Shown in pieces: positions 7,801 through 15,081 of a stretch of DNA of 25,761 nucleotides. The translations under genes and the position numbers were made by a program. The notes below the pieces were generated by a model. The model did not search any database, was not told where the DNA came from, and was given only the letters and a program-made list of their open reading frames with translations. The stretch lies in the NCBI GenBank assembly GCA_016763735.1, contig JAESTE010000163.1:1-25761 (forward strand), written 5' to 3'. The DNA comes from Nitrospinaceae bacterium. GTDB taxonomy: Bacteria; Nitrospinota; Nitrospinia; Nitrospinales; VA-1. Position 1 is the first letter of the stretch. Every line of letters begins with the position of its first letter.

Positions 7801-9923
7801 CCATGGGCGTGGAGGAGGAGGAGGCGGAGAAGAAGAACCAAACCATCACGTCCTTGACGGTGGAGCTCAGGGAGGCCAAGGCAGAGCACAAAGCGGCGGT
7901 GGAGGAACTGGATACCCAGGTCAAGGCTTTGACCACGTCGAGGGACGAGGCCGTCACGGCCAAGGATGCATACGTAACCGAGATGGCTACCGCCAACACA
8001 ACCCTCCTCGGGCTCAACGACCAGCTCGCAGCGGGCAACAAAGCGTATGCTGACCTCGAGGCCGATCTCACGCTGAAGGATGTAAATTTGGCGGCGCTGA
8101 CGGCCAATATTACGTTGCTGGTGGCCGCGTTCCGTAGCTTGCGCCCTCTGCAGGCCGACGCCGACGAGAAGAGAGCCGACGAGGAAGGAGACATCCTGTC
8201 CCCCAAATCGTTGATTGATATGGTCACGGAGCGGTTCCGTGCCATGGAGGTCAAACTCAACGAGGACGGGATTGTGCTGATCAACCAAAACCTGAAGCTG
8301 GAAGAGATCCATGCTGCATTGGTACAGGCCCGGCAGGACTTGGCCAACACGAATGCGGCCGGGGACAATGAGCAAAAGCAACGGCTGCAGCTTCAAGACA
8401 TGTACAGACAAATGACTGGTGCCCTGGGGCTGAAGGACAACACACTCGAATGGCAAGCAAACAAGTTGGCGGCCATGGAGACCCTCCGGGCACAGGCCAG
8501 TGAACTCTGGGAGGACCGGGAAGCGTTGCGGGCCAAAGTGCACCAACTCCTCTCAAACGCAAGCGTGGACGTGGACGCCGACGCGAACGCGGACGAGCCG
8601 TACCAACAAGTCCCCTACGGCCCTGCCGGTCGCAAACGCTTGCCAGGCGGCGACAACGACAACGACGACGACAGCAAGTCCAAAGAGTTAAAGGACGGCG
8701 ACGACCCAAACAACAGGCCTTCCGTAATGGACGTAGACGAATCGGGAGGAGGCGGTGCTGCACCCGGGGGAGGAGGCGGTGCTGTGCCCGGGGGCGGAGA
8801 CGGGGGCGACCCCAACGCCCCACGTATCGACCCGGTCCAGCCTGACGGCGACCCGTTCAACGAGAACAACGACCGGGACGAGAAAATGGAGTTCTCGGTA
8901 GAGGGGTTGGTCGTGCGCATGCAGTTGCCACACTACAACATGATCTCGATCCCCCACAACGCCATCCTGGAGAGGGTATACAAGAAGCTCATGAAGTCCA
9001 CCGCGGGCATGCCCGAACGTGTCCTGGCCCGGTTGATCGCCATGTTGTACAGTTCGCTGGAGGAACGGTGGAGTACACTGTGTTTGCAGGTGTACGGCGC
9101 CAACGTCCCCAACAGAGACCCCCATCTCGTCCCTAGTTTTCTGATCCCCCAAGCCATGAAGTCGGCGCTTGTTCAACACAACAGCCAACTTCCCTTCCTC
9201 AACAAACTCAGACCCTATGTCTTTGACGTGGCCGAGTTGATCCAGACCCCGGGGTACTACCCCAGTGACGTCCGGGACTACGCCATCATCCCGTACGTGG
9301 ACCTTAACAACCTAGGAGTCATGATGACCGGGATCTGGAACCAACTCAAGTACATGCCCGGCAACGTGTCGATCGAGGACTTGGAGGGGGTTCAGATCGC
9401 CCTGTTTCCCCTGTACATCGGTGCTACGGGCCAAGGCTTTGACAAACGTATTGTGCGCGAGATCATGTACAACAAGGCCATCGAACTGACCCATGCCCGC
9501 CCAGTGCCCGTGGGCCAAGTCACGGACGGCGACGACCCTATAGTGTGGAACATCGGACGGCTGACCATCGGGCGACACTCCGAGGCGCAACTTGACAAAC
9601 CTGAAAGCTTGATCAAGTTGATGGCTCGGGTGTACTTCTACCGCCAACTGCTGTCGTCTCCTCAGATCATCACGGCGGTCAACTTTAGCGACGACCAGGT
9701 GATTCACGTGATCAAGGTGTGTGTGCGGCAACTCGAGAAGTGGCACAACGGCAGCTCCAACCACTACGCCATTGACCAAGTCCCATTGTACCTGGGCAAC
9801 GCGGGCTCCAAGACCAGGCCCGTGGACATCAACAGCGACGGGTCCTTGACCGAGTCAGGGCTGAAAGGGTACAGACACAGGACCCTGATGACCCAACGGA
9901 AGATTTTGAACATAAACCCATGA
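4881..9923 (+). CDS. 1680-aa coiled-coil protein with globular C-terminal domain
   Basis: The frame opens earlier, at a TTG; the first ATG is at 4881, 61 bp after a TATA box. Residues of about 1-390 are low-complexity and acidic or Ser-rich. Residues of about 390-1225 are almost unbroken coiled coil, rich in Ala, Glu, Lys, Gln and Asp and resembling myosin, SMC or tegument rods. An acidic hinge and a Gly/Pro-rich linker (about 1288-1310) follow. Residues of about 1336-1680 form a compact domain with normal hydrophobic content, which is the part most likely to be conserved. There is no signal peptide or TM. Its size, abundant-protein codon use and rod-plus-head design suggest a structural tegument or scaffold protein. 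Some fish herpesviruses carry myosin-like giant proteins, but I cannot show homology. Confidence 0.88.
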   Translation: MASMDTDDEGPVQVTDVGTKDKFNASVEESAAMLVSKSAMIRKRIDDRRAELDRRVAAREITWDSAAKTLLKFARLMSKAEDEAAPGAAGGKEEENKAAAPVSLKRARPSAVVTDSADAPAVANANVDASDVGVDAVESPHTARFKPNTPVTPIQLVLPVPRVPVDNGDTDMGDDTNSNGSVTSESGESRTTAATESLSSSSSAGGGDSLTGASDGSELRRSHDDALTVPFNRDGQPMLPAAVEEENKAAPEPVQQGSSKRNKPVVVPRIVKTYEADHLTPAQAQAVKRDVRGAQYDRYHVRQMDLSDRSVRHKARTQTAEEKDRAAANAAAASSSPPHVQGDTGDAPVEDKNYIVNMDDSDEEEGSALDIPGAASVAPVVHVAPVVHVGPSAEELKQERLAAENARTEQKVVADLALETLGTRHKTVVAGLQAEVAGLKAQLANMKKACETKIAKVYTACKKEVDQANKDKKLAVDQAKKSSADVANARSSLVRVEEALKDTLAELNVVQKTVVELRKDKDFQAKEYSRMIVLLTSQLEASKQGNTQSIEAEKKSKDDANRHQVDALAAKTAQDAAAHLHQAESSASEAKLSQKEQENARALENIQLLQSQMQGIAETMGLPDSVVGGGNIYTAVIQEITNRENAETTTARELGIPDSEIKSAIFGALDLRIKAAIVAAKGNLTTVQREYDVANKVAKRAWEVVTEVAPNRDVADMDADAGMEEAKNAPPDPITVINFLRHVSAMKRRVNVLAAAAGRIADLEGTVERHNTAEEKARADAKQAEEDGVEHETRADDFQAQVLELKAAAVASDKEYNKKLDAINELNLAAEEKVESLDEAMKKALAEELAKATDQDAVDAIMLEMKALLPEPRAEAVHMIMGAPAGEEKKEGGPKSRALRKLKTRLEQLATTNKTQRATIAEQLKTIDSLDEKVVDMTRELKNLEDDNTDAGTTDRGTKRGHDVLDEIDSKNSSMGVEEEEAEKKNQTITSLTVELREAKAEHKAAVEELDTQVKALTTSRDEAVTAKDAYVTEMATANTTLLGLNDQLAAGNKAYADLEADLTLKDVNLAALTANITLLVAAFRSLRPLQADADEKRADEEGDILSPKSLIDMVTERFRAMEVKLNEDGIVLINQNLKLEEIHAALVQARQDLANTNAAGDNEQKQRLQLQDMYRQMTGALGLKDNTLEWQANKLAAMETLRAQASELWEDREALRAKVHQLLSNASVDVDADANADEPYQQVPYGPAGRKRLPGGDNDNDDDSKSKELKDGDDPNNRPSVMDVDESGGGGAAPGGGGGAVPGGGDGGDPNAPRIDPVQPDGDPFNENNDRDEKMEFSVEGLVVRMQLPHYNMISIPHNAILERVYKKLMKSTAGMPERVLARLIAMLYSSLEERWSTLCLQVYGANVPNRDPHLVPSFLIPQAMKSALVQHNSQLPFLNKLRPYVFDVAELIQTPGYYPSDVRDYAIIPYVDLNNLGVMMTGIWNQLKYMPGNVSIEDLEGVQIALFPLYIGATGQGFDKRIVREIMYNKAIELTHARPVPVGQVTDGDDPIVWNIGRLTIGRHSEAQLDKPESLIKLMARVYFYRQLLSSPQIITAVNFSDDQVIHVIKVCVRQLEKWHNGSSNHYAIDQVPLYLGNAGSKTRPVDINSDGSLTESGLKGYRHRTLMTQRKILNINP

Positions 9924-9953
9924 GTCCAGTAAACACACGGTGCATACCCGTCT

Positions 9954-9959
9954 ATTAAA
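9954..9959 (+). promoter_or_regulatory. ATTAAA polyadenylation signal
   Basis: ATTAAA, the commonest variant of the poly(A) signal, lies 31 bp after the stop of the coiled-coil gene. It is 15 bp before the ATG of the next gene, which repeats the overlap of 3' end and downstream leader seen at 2723. Confidence 0.55.
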
Positions 9960-9973
9960 CACACGTTTCATGT

Positions 9974-10867
9974 ATGCGCGTGTGGTGGTGGTTCGTGGCG
10001 TTGTGGTGGGGCGCAGACGCCACGGTATGCAACACCCTGACGTGGCGCCGTCCTGACCAAACCAACCACACCTGGGACTTGACCGTAACGGCACAGGCCA
10101 ACGCCTCGTCGGTGATTGTAGACGGGTGTGTCTACCCTATTCCGTGGACCACACCGGTCTTGTCGGTACACCCGCCTTGTACATTCTTGTTGCCGGTATG
10201 CGGACCCGGGCACAACATCAAGGTACGCATACGAGCTGAACAACGCAACGTATTCCTGTGGTCGTTTGTGTGGGACGGATGGACCTGTACGGGTGAACGG
10301 GCTGACCATGGCTACTGGATCACCTGGGGCGACCGGGTCTACACACTGCCTGCGCCCGTGCACAGCGGGTGGGTAGGGTTTACGCTGACATGGAGCAACC
10401 GTACGTTTACTGTGACACATGGAGACACCGACCGATTCGTGTCTATGCCATGGCCCTTTGCAGACCCGCCCGTGCATGTCCATTGCCAACTGGGCCCGGC
10501 GTCTGCGCAAACCTTTGTGCACCGGGTGACCTGGGACCAGACGCCACCGGTAGAGGGGCTGGCGTTGCTGGACTACACAGACGACCCCACCAACTGCGCC
10601 TTGGTGCCGGTGGGGGTGCCCGTTGACCAAGGGGCGTGGACCCGGACCCGTTCGTCAGCCACCCTGACATTATCATTGCAAGACTTGTTGCGGTGCCGTG
10701 ACCAGAGTACCCAGCCGCTGGTCCGTTTCACCGGGGTCATCAGTGTGATACATACGCCCACCGTCTACCTCACCGTCTCCACGCGCCACCCGTACCGCAT
10801 GCACCCTCCGCCTCGTCAACCCGACCTCTGGGACCCGGGGACACGGCGGTGGCGGGTTTGTGGGTAG
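9974..10867 (+). CDS. Secreted Cys-rich glycoprotein, 297 aa
   Basis: The protein starts with an unusual Trp-rich signal peptide (MRVWWWFVALWWGADA) and has no later membrane segment, so it is probably secreted or peripherally attached. The mature part is rich in beta-prone residues, with about ten Cys and N-glycosylation sequons (NHT, NAS, NRT). This fits an immunoglobulin-like or other disulfide-bonded sandwich, but I recognise no family. The C-terminus is Pro/Arg-rich. Its last 52 bp overlap, antisense, the end of the minus-strand gene ending at 10816. Confidence 0.8.
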   Translation: MRVWWWFVALWWGADATVCNTLTWRRPDQTNHTWDLTVTAQANASSVIVDGCVYPIPWTTPVLSVHPPCTFLLPVCGPGHNIKVRIRAEQRNVFLWSFVWDGWTCTGERADHGYWITWGDRVYTLPAPVHSGWVGFTLTWSNRTFTVTHGDTDRFVSMPWPFADPPVHVHCQLGPASAQTFVHRVTWDQTPPVEGLALLDYTDDPTNCALVPVGVPVDQGAWTRTRSSATLTLSLQDLLRCRDQSTQPLVRFTGVISVIHTPTVYLTVSTRHPYRMHPPPRQPDLWDPGTRRWRVCG

Positions 10868-11394
10868 GGCGTGGCGCGGCTGGCGGGGGTGCCGTGCACG
10901 TAGGGAGACCACGACCCAGGCTTTCCTCGGCCTGCACGTATGGGTCGGTACGAAGGATGCACCGATCCGCTGCGGGGTGTGTGACGCTGGATGAAGTCTC
11001 CGTCTGGGTATTCGACTTGAGAATCTACTAAAATTGTCACCGGTGCAAAGTCGCTTTCCCGTGTCCCGGGTGTGCCCACGGGTTGTTGAATCGGCTGCTG
11101 GTCGTGGTCTTGTCGGTACTGTTCCGCCAGGGTATCGGCTTCCAGTAGGATAGCCGCCACCATCACAAAGGCGTCCCCCACTGGCTGTTGAGGCAACACA
11201 TCCTTAGCCCCCACCAGTGCGTGGTCTGCGTCGGTCCACACGTAGTTGCGTGCGCTCTCCGGCAACAGCACCAGTCCGGTCCTGAACTGGGGGATCACCC
11301 CGTACTCGTCGTACTCATCTTCGCCTGCCGCGTCCACGATCGGAGGTGAGTCCTTGGGTTTGGGCTTGGACTTGGTCTTGGTCTGGTCGGCCAT
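10816..11394 (-). CDS. Unknown soluble protein, 192 aa
   Basis: The start is the first ATG (11394, MADQTK); the frame reaches a GTG at 11403. The N-terminus is a Lys/Pro stretch and then an acidic patch (EDEYDEYG). About 75 residues of ordinary mixed composition follow, and the C-terminal half is Gln/Pro/Arg-rich and probably disordered. No membrane segment or known motif is visible. The 3' end overlaps the convergent glycoprotein gene by 52 bp. The 5' end faces the PAP2-like gene across 75 bp, where TTAAAA at 11408 could be a TATA-like element. Third-position bias supports coding, more weakly towards the 3' end, so the C-terminal tail is the least certain part. Confidence 0.68.
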   Translation of the reverse strand: MADQTKTKSKPKPKDSPPIVDAAGEDEYDEYGVIPQFRTGLVLLPESARNYVWTDADHALVGAKDVLPQQPVGDAFVMVAAILLEADTLAEQYRQDHDQQPIQQPVGTPGTRESDFAPVTILVDSQVEYPDGDFIQRHTPRSGSVHPSYRPIRAGRGKPGSWSPYVHGTPASRATPYPQTRHRRVPGSQRSG

Positions 11395-11469
11395 TGCGTT
11401 CACTACTTAAAACGTGTGCGTCTGTCACGGCAGGTCCTCTGACACGTGCACCTGCAACTCGACGTTACC

Positions 11470-12072
11470 ATGCGTACCTTCATTACCGAAAACTTTGCGC
11501 GGCTCAGCCTGTTCATCCAAGGCTGTCCGTACTACGAGAACACCCTGCCCGAGCAGTTCGCCGTCATCATGACGTACAATGGAGTCTTCCTCTACACCTT
11601 CATGCTGGTGATCGCCGTGTACGACCGCAGCCTGTTCCATATCATTGCGTGGACAGGAGTGGCCTTCACCTCGATGACGGTGTCTGTGCTTGAGGCCTAC
11701 GTACCCTTGGTGAAGAACACCTCGTCGCTGTGCACGTCCCGGGAGGTGGACATGCCCTCCACCGACGTGGCCATTGTGACGTTCGTCATTGTGTTCTACC
11801 TGATCTTTGACCTGTTCATGGGCAGCCGCCGCATTTGGATCAGCTTCTTCCGCTTCACGTGGTTCCTGTGGCTCTACACGACCACCGTAGGATCCATGCT
11901 CTATTTACTACTGTACGACATGCGCGAGATTGCCGCCAGCACGGTGGTGGGGGCGTTCGTGGGGGCTCTGGTGGCCACCTTCACCACTCTGGTGGTGGTC
12001 CCCAACCTCGACACCCCGGTGATGGGCAAAGTGTGCTCCTTCCTCATGGTGGACAACCGACGCATGCGCTGA
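11470..12072 (+). CDS. Polytopic membrane protein resembling dolichyldiphosphatase (PAP2 fold), catalytic residues lost
   Basis: The ATG at 11470 (ttaccATG) gives 200 aa; an in-frame GTG 24 bp upstream is less likely. The layout follows DOLPP1 closely. An N-terminal Y-x-N/G segment and TM1 come first, then a basic/acidic turn and TM2 (SLFHIIAWTGVAF) and a loop ending in Cys88. DMPST at 94-98 lies where GMPSSH is expected, followed by TM3. Last comes a final helix with VVGAFVGALVA (about 159-169) where the family has the H-x-x-x-D helix ending in GGxxGGL. In DOLPP1/PAP2 enzymes the RP motif, the His of PSxH and the later SR and His bind phosphate. Here RP is absent and PSSH reads PSTD, so dephosphorylation is unlikely. 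It may be an envelope or ER membrane protein that kept the fold. Its last 31 codons are duplicated downstream. Confidence 0.82.
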   Translation: MRTFITENFARLSLFIQGCPYYENTLPEQFAVIMTYNGVFLYTFMLVIAVYDRSLFHIIAWTGVAFTSMTVSVLEAYVPLVKNTSSLCTSREVDMPSTDVAIVTFVIVFYLIFDLFMGSRRIWISFFRFTWFLWLYTTTVGSMLYLLLYDMREIAASTVVGAFVGALVATFTTLVVVPNLDTPVMGKVCSFLMVDNRRMR

Positions 12073-12105
12073 CCGACCAAGCACAAGGCCGAGTGCGAGC
12101 TGGTG

Positions 12106-12270
12106 ATCTGCACAGAACATGGATGCTCTGGCAACGCAAGGCCTAGTGTTGGCGTTCAGAAATGTTGCCCAGAGCATACCTGCAATTCTGAACGCCAACG
12201 CTACAATTCTAGTGTTGGCGCTCGAAAATGGTCTCTAGAACCTGGCCGCCGTTTTGGACGCCAACATTAG
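12106..12270 (+). repeat. Hairpin repeat, copy A (two stem-loops)
   Basis: It begins 34 bp after a stop codon. The first hairpin spans 12143-12204. Arms AGTGTTGGCGTTCAGAA (12145-12161) and TTCTGAACGCCAACGCT (12186-12202) pair over 17 positions with one G-T, and an inner TTGC/GCAA pair shortens the loop to about 13 nt. A second, less perfect hairpin spans 12209-12270 with the same GTGTTGGCG/CGCCAAC base. The block recurs as copy B at 13419. Confidence 0.85.
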
Positions 12271-12295
12271 TACATAGTCTCGTAAGTTACAACAT

Positions 12296-12388
12296 ACCTT
12301 CACCACCCTGGTGGTCCCCAACCTCGACACCCCGGTGATGGGCAAAGTGTGTTCCTTCCTCATGGTAGACACCCGATGCGTGCGCTGA
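12296..12388 (+). pseudogene. Duplicated 3' end of the PAP2-like gene
   Basis: This stretch repeats 11977-12072, the last codons of the PAP2-like gene, with one codon deleted (GTG GTG GTC became GTG GTC) and about eight base changes. The frame and stop are kept, giving TFTTLVVPNLDT and onward to a stop at 12386-12388. The similarity runs about 20 bp past the stop (gaccgaccaagc). No start codon or upstream part of the gene is present, so it is a gene remnant or part of a long 3' UTR rather than an expressed gene. Confidence 0.85.
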
Positions 12389-12406
12389 CCGACCAAGCAA
12401 AGGGCC

Positions 12407-12451
12407 GAGTAAAAATCTCAACATAATGTGTTCATCCTTTGATTTGTACGG
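12407..12451 (+). terminator. Candidate 3'-processing region (AGTAAA plus GT-rich element)
   Basis: GAGTAAA is followed by AACATA, TGTTCAT, CCTTTG and TTTGT. The same order and nearly the same words occur at 15076-15120, directly at the stop codon of another gene. AGTAAA is a known weak poly(A) variant, and the downstream T/GT-rich stretch fits a cleavage element. If it is used, the PAP2-like transcript would run through the hairpins and the duplicated fragment. Confidence 0.4.
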
Positions 12452-12561
12452 TTTGATCCAAAACCGTCTGCCGGACGTCGCCGATTTGTAGGCCCTCGAC
12501 GTCCCGAGGCGGTGAAATTTCGGAGCAAAAAAGAAGTGCGTGAACGCTCGCGCGGCTCTCC

Positions 12562-13416
12562 ATGGACGTGGTGGACCCGGACTACGTGCAAAGTGAAGCG
12601 ACAGCGGGAGGGACCACGACAGACGACGAACCCGAGCCAGGCGCGTCGGAAGAGTCCAGCGGCGACACCGATCGGGATGACGACGACGACGAGCCGTGGT
12701 TGGACGTGGAATTGGTCGTGCGCGAGTTGCTGGTTCAACACGCACGGCCCTTGCCCACAGACACGCACCCGGCGTTTCGAGTGGCCGGTTTGCAGGCCTA
12801 CAGTCTGGCTGGAGTCGATCGCCTGCATGGGGCCCTGTACTTTCGCAAGACCGATGTGACGTCGCGGCTGTGGGCTGGCGCCAAGAACTTCATCGAAGTG
12901 CTGCGACGCCGCAAACACAGTGGCGACATGTTCCAAGAACACTTCCACCACGCGCTGGTGAAGTACATCCTGAAGCAAAAAGCACAGAAGGGTCAGATCA
13001 CCTGCCAAAGTTTCTATCGAGTGTCCTCCCTGGATTTGTACCTGCGCCACGACATCACGGTGGACAAGCATGGCGCCCCGCGTGCCAGGTTCCGCAGCTC
13101 GGCCATTGCCCAGGTCGTGGGCGACCATTTCAATTGCTTTGTCAGCAGACGCGAGGCAGACGAAAAGCGCGAGGCGATCCAGGAGCTCCTCCCCCAGGAC
13201 AGGGGCACTGGGCTGGGTCTGCTGACAGGGTTCGAGAAATTGGAGCAGGAACAAGTGGAACGTTTGGTGCTGGGATACTTCCGCGCGCACCCACCCACGG
13301 CGAGGTTCCAGCGCGACTTGGCTGCCATGGATGTGCAGAACAAGGACGGCAAGCGAAGCCCACCGCCCATGACCCCGCCAGTGCGCAAGAAGAATAAGTC
13401 GCGTCATGCGACCTGA
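12562..13416 (+). CDS. Unknown nuclear-type protein, 284 aa
   Basis: The ATG at 12562 (ctccATGG) opens a protein with an acidic N-terminus of about 50 residues that includes a run of Asp. A globular, helix-rich middle follows (about 50-255) containing many Arg, His and Gln. The basic C-terminus (PPVRKKNKSRHAT) could be a nuclear localisation signal. There is no signal peptide, membrane segment or Cys-His cluster. I do not recognise the fold. The gene lies between the two hairpin repeat copies, and copy B begins 3 bp after its stop. With the duplicated gene end upstream, this suggests the segment arrived or was copied by recombination. Its base and codon use look like its neighbours. Confidence 0.8.
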   Translation: MDVVDPDYVQSEATAGGTTTDDEPEPGASEESSGDTDRDDDDDEPWLDVELVVRELLVQHARPLPTDTHPAFRVAGLQAYSLAGVDRLHGALYFRKTDVTSRLWAGAKNFIEVLRRRKHSGDMFQEHFHHALVKYILKQKAQKGQITCQSFYRVSSLDLYLRHDITVDKHGAPRARFRSSAIAQVVGDHFNCFVSRREADEKREAIQELLPQDRGTGLGLLTGFEKLEQEQVERLVLGYFRAHPPTARFQRDLAAMDVQNKDGKRSPPPMTPPVRKKNKSRHAT

Positions 13417-13418
13417 AT

Positions 13419-13547
13419 ATCTGCACAGAGCGTGGATGCCCTGGCCACGCAAGACGATGCAATCCTGACCCAGTGTTGGCGTTCAGAAACGTTCCCCAGA
13501 GCATACCTGCAATTCTGAACGCCAACGCTACCATTCTAGTGTTGGCG
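13419..13547 (+). repeat. Hairpin repeat, copy B (one complete stem-loop)
   Basis: ATCTGCACAG, GGATGCnCTGGCnACGCAAG and the full first hairpin of copy A recur here. The arms are at 13472-13488 and 13513-13529, with one G-T pair. The left arm of the second hairpin starts at 13538, but its right arm is missing. The loop sequence (cccagagcatacctgcaa) is almost identical to copy A, so conservation is not limited to the paired arms. Confidence 0.85.
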
Positions 13548-13633
13548 ACTTTTGGTTTCTCGACAAGACCGACCCTGTACACAACAAAACGTCAACCTTC
13601 GTTCACGTGTCGCACATTGTTGACTTGTGCACC

Positions 13634-14518
13634 ATGGCACATCAACTGCCACAGGCCTCTGCTGCATTAAGCGCTGTCCTGAACGCCGAGTGCGCAAACG
13701 GGTTTGGGTTCCAATACAGAGAGGAAACCGGGATTCTGATACTGGTCTTCATGACGGGAGAGGTGTTGCCCGATCAAGACCCGTCACGCATTCTTCCCGA
13801 CCGGTACCCGCTGCCTGACACAGTCTCCATCCGAGAGGGAGCCGACTGCACATCAGTCCAGAGAGGCAACTGGTTAGGCCGTGAATACCTGGAGGTGCAC
13901 TGGAGCGAGTGGGACCGGATCCCCATTGTCCTGCAATGGCTCCTGGACCACCACGTCAACATCCAGTGGCGTCCCAACTTCCAGGCATACTTCCCGGCCG
14001 GGTCGAGGTTCTCCTGGGACGAGGCCGAGCGCAGATGGGTCGAGTCCAACGACCACGACACGACCCTCAAGGACATGTGGCTGTTGAAGCTTGTGCACCG
14101 CACGGCCCTTGAGCCCTACAACTGGCACACGGAGATCGGCAGACAGTGGTGTTCTAGAGCACGGACACGGTTGAACCTGAGTCCTGTCAGCGACCACACA
14201 CAGGACAACCGGTTCACCTGGAACGGCTACAACATCGCTGCCGCCGAGTCCGGGGTCTACCACTTCGGCGGGTGGAGCAACGCGGACGTCTCCCGCTGTG
14301 CCACACCAAAGAAGGTTCTCGAGACCAAGGTCGCACCCGACATGCCAACCCAAACAATGTGTGTGGTGTGCTTGGAGACTGCTGGGGACACACTGGTGTT
14401 GGACTGCGGACACGTGTCGGTGTGCCGCGCGTGTTCCCTCAAGCTCAAAGACACCCCCGACGCCAAGGTGTGTGTGCAATGCCGCCAACCCATCGTCGAG
14501 GTGTTGATGGACGAGTGA
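13634..14518 (+). CDS. RING-finger protein, probable E3 ubiquitin ligase
   Basis: The start is the first ATG (gcaccATGG at 13634; the upstream in-frame codon is GTG), giving 294 aa. The C-terminus carries a complete C3HC4 RING: Cys243, Cys246, Cys258, His260, Cys264, Cys267, Cys280 and Cys283. Its spacing is that of the compact RINGs at the ends of IAP and Mindbomb proteins. In that family the RING recruits an E2 enzyme and transfers ubiquitin to a bound target. The 240 residues before it are rich in Trp, His and Asp, show no BIR or other domain I know, and probably select the substrate. Many large DNA viruses use such ligases against host restriction factors; that role is inference here. It begins 86 bp after hairpin copy B. 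Confidence 0.88.
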   Translation: MAHQLPQASAALSAVLNAECANGFGFQYREETGILILVFMTGEVLPDQDPSRILPDRYPLPDTVSIREGADCTSVQRGNWLGREYLEVHWSEWDRIPIVLQWLLDHHVNIQWRPNFQAYFPAGSRFSWDEAERRWVESNDHDTTLKDMWLLKLVHRTALEPYNWHTEIGRQWCSRARTRLNLSPVSDHTQDNRFTWNGYNIAAAESGVYHFGGWSNADVSRCATPKKVLETKVAPDMPTQTMCVVCLETAGDTLVLDCGHVSVCRACSLKLKDTPDAKVCVQCRQPIVEVLMDE

Positions 14519-14592
14519 GCCCGAGTACCTTTGACCCAATGAATACATCTATTCGATTTGTGCACCTCTGCGTACGCCGTGAATGTGTCACC

Positions 14593-15081
14593 ATGCTTAG
14601 CATGTACATGGTCAACGTGGTCGGGTGCTGCGCCGCGGTGGTGCTCGTGGTTACGTTTGTCACATTGCGGTTCGTGATGGACCCAAAACACTTTCATATA
14701 ACAATTGACCCCCTCACAAACAGGAACTCGCGGTCACCCAAGTCCGACCTTGCGTACATGATATCTGCAGTGCTGCTGCTGTCTGTCCTGTGTGTCTCGG
14801 GGGTCGTCAACCGTAACCTGCCGATCCTGGGGAACTACATGCGACACGATCTGGGATGGAGCGCCCTTGACGAACCGACGGGGGTTGCTGTGCTGGCAAG
14901 AGCAATGAGGACGGCCGCGGAGTACGTCATGGACTATCTCCACAACACGTCCGGCTACCCGCTACACCCAAGTCTCGTGCCGTACGTCGCGGTGATGATG
15001 TTCGCAGTGGGTATGATCAGTCTCCACCTGGTCAGTCGCCTAATCTGGCCGCGCAGGGCGGACACGCGCAAGACTGAGTAA
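14593..15081 (+). CDS. Small three-TM membrane protein, 162 aa
   Basis: Third-position G/C rises sharply at the ATG at 14593 (gtcaccATG). The in-frame ATG at 14539 precedes 18 codons without that bias, so 14593 is chosen. Three hydrophobic segments are visible: about 5-27, 55-75 and 132-153. TM2 ends in SGVVNR, which matches SGSVNR in the 279-aa protein at 15996; both are preceded by PKS and a Leu-Ala start to the helix. This suggests the two genes are distant paralogues. There is no enzymatic motif. The TAA stop is part of an AGTAAA signal, and the gene is convergent with the 219-aa gene, 44 bp away. Confidence 0.78.
   Translation: MLSMYMVNVVGCCAAVVLVVTFVTLRFVMDPKHFHITIDPLTNRNSRSPKSDLAYMISAVLLLSVLCVSGVVNRNLPILGNYMRHDLGWSALDEPTGVAVLARAMRTAAEYVMDYLHNTSGYPLHPSLVPYVAVMMFAVGMISLHLVSRLIWPRRADTRKTE

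Noticed and set aside
12282..12287. GTAAGT, a splice-donor-like word between the two copies of the duplicated gene end
   Set aside because: No acceptor with a polypyrimidine tract lies at the second copy, and no other gene in the window shows signs of splicing.
12143..13529. CRISPR-like reading of the repeated GTGTTGGCG units
   Set aside because: There are only a few copies with palindromic arms, no regular spacers and no cas genes, and the sequence context is eukaryotic viral.
14539..14592. Earlier in-frame ATG for the 162-aa membrane protein
   Set aside because: The 18 codons it adds have only about 50 percent G/C at third positions, and the ATG context is poorer than at 14593.
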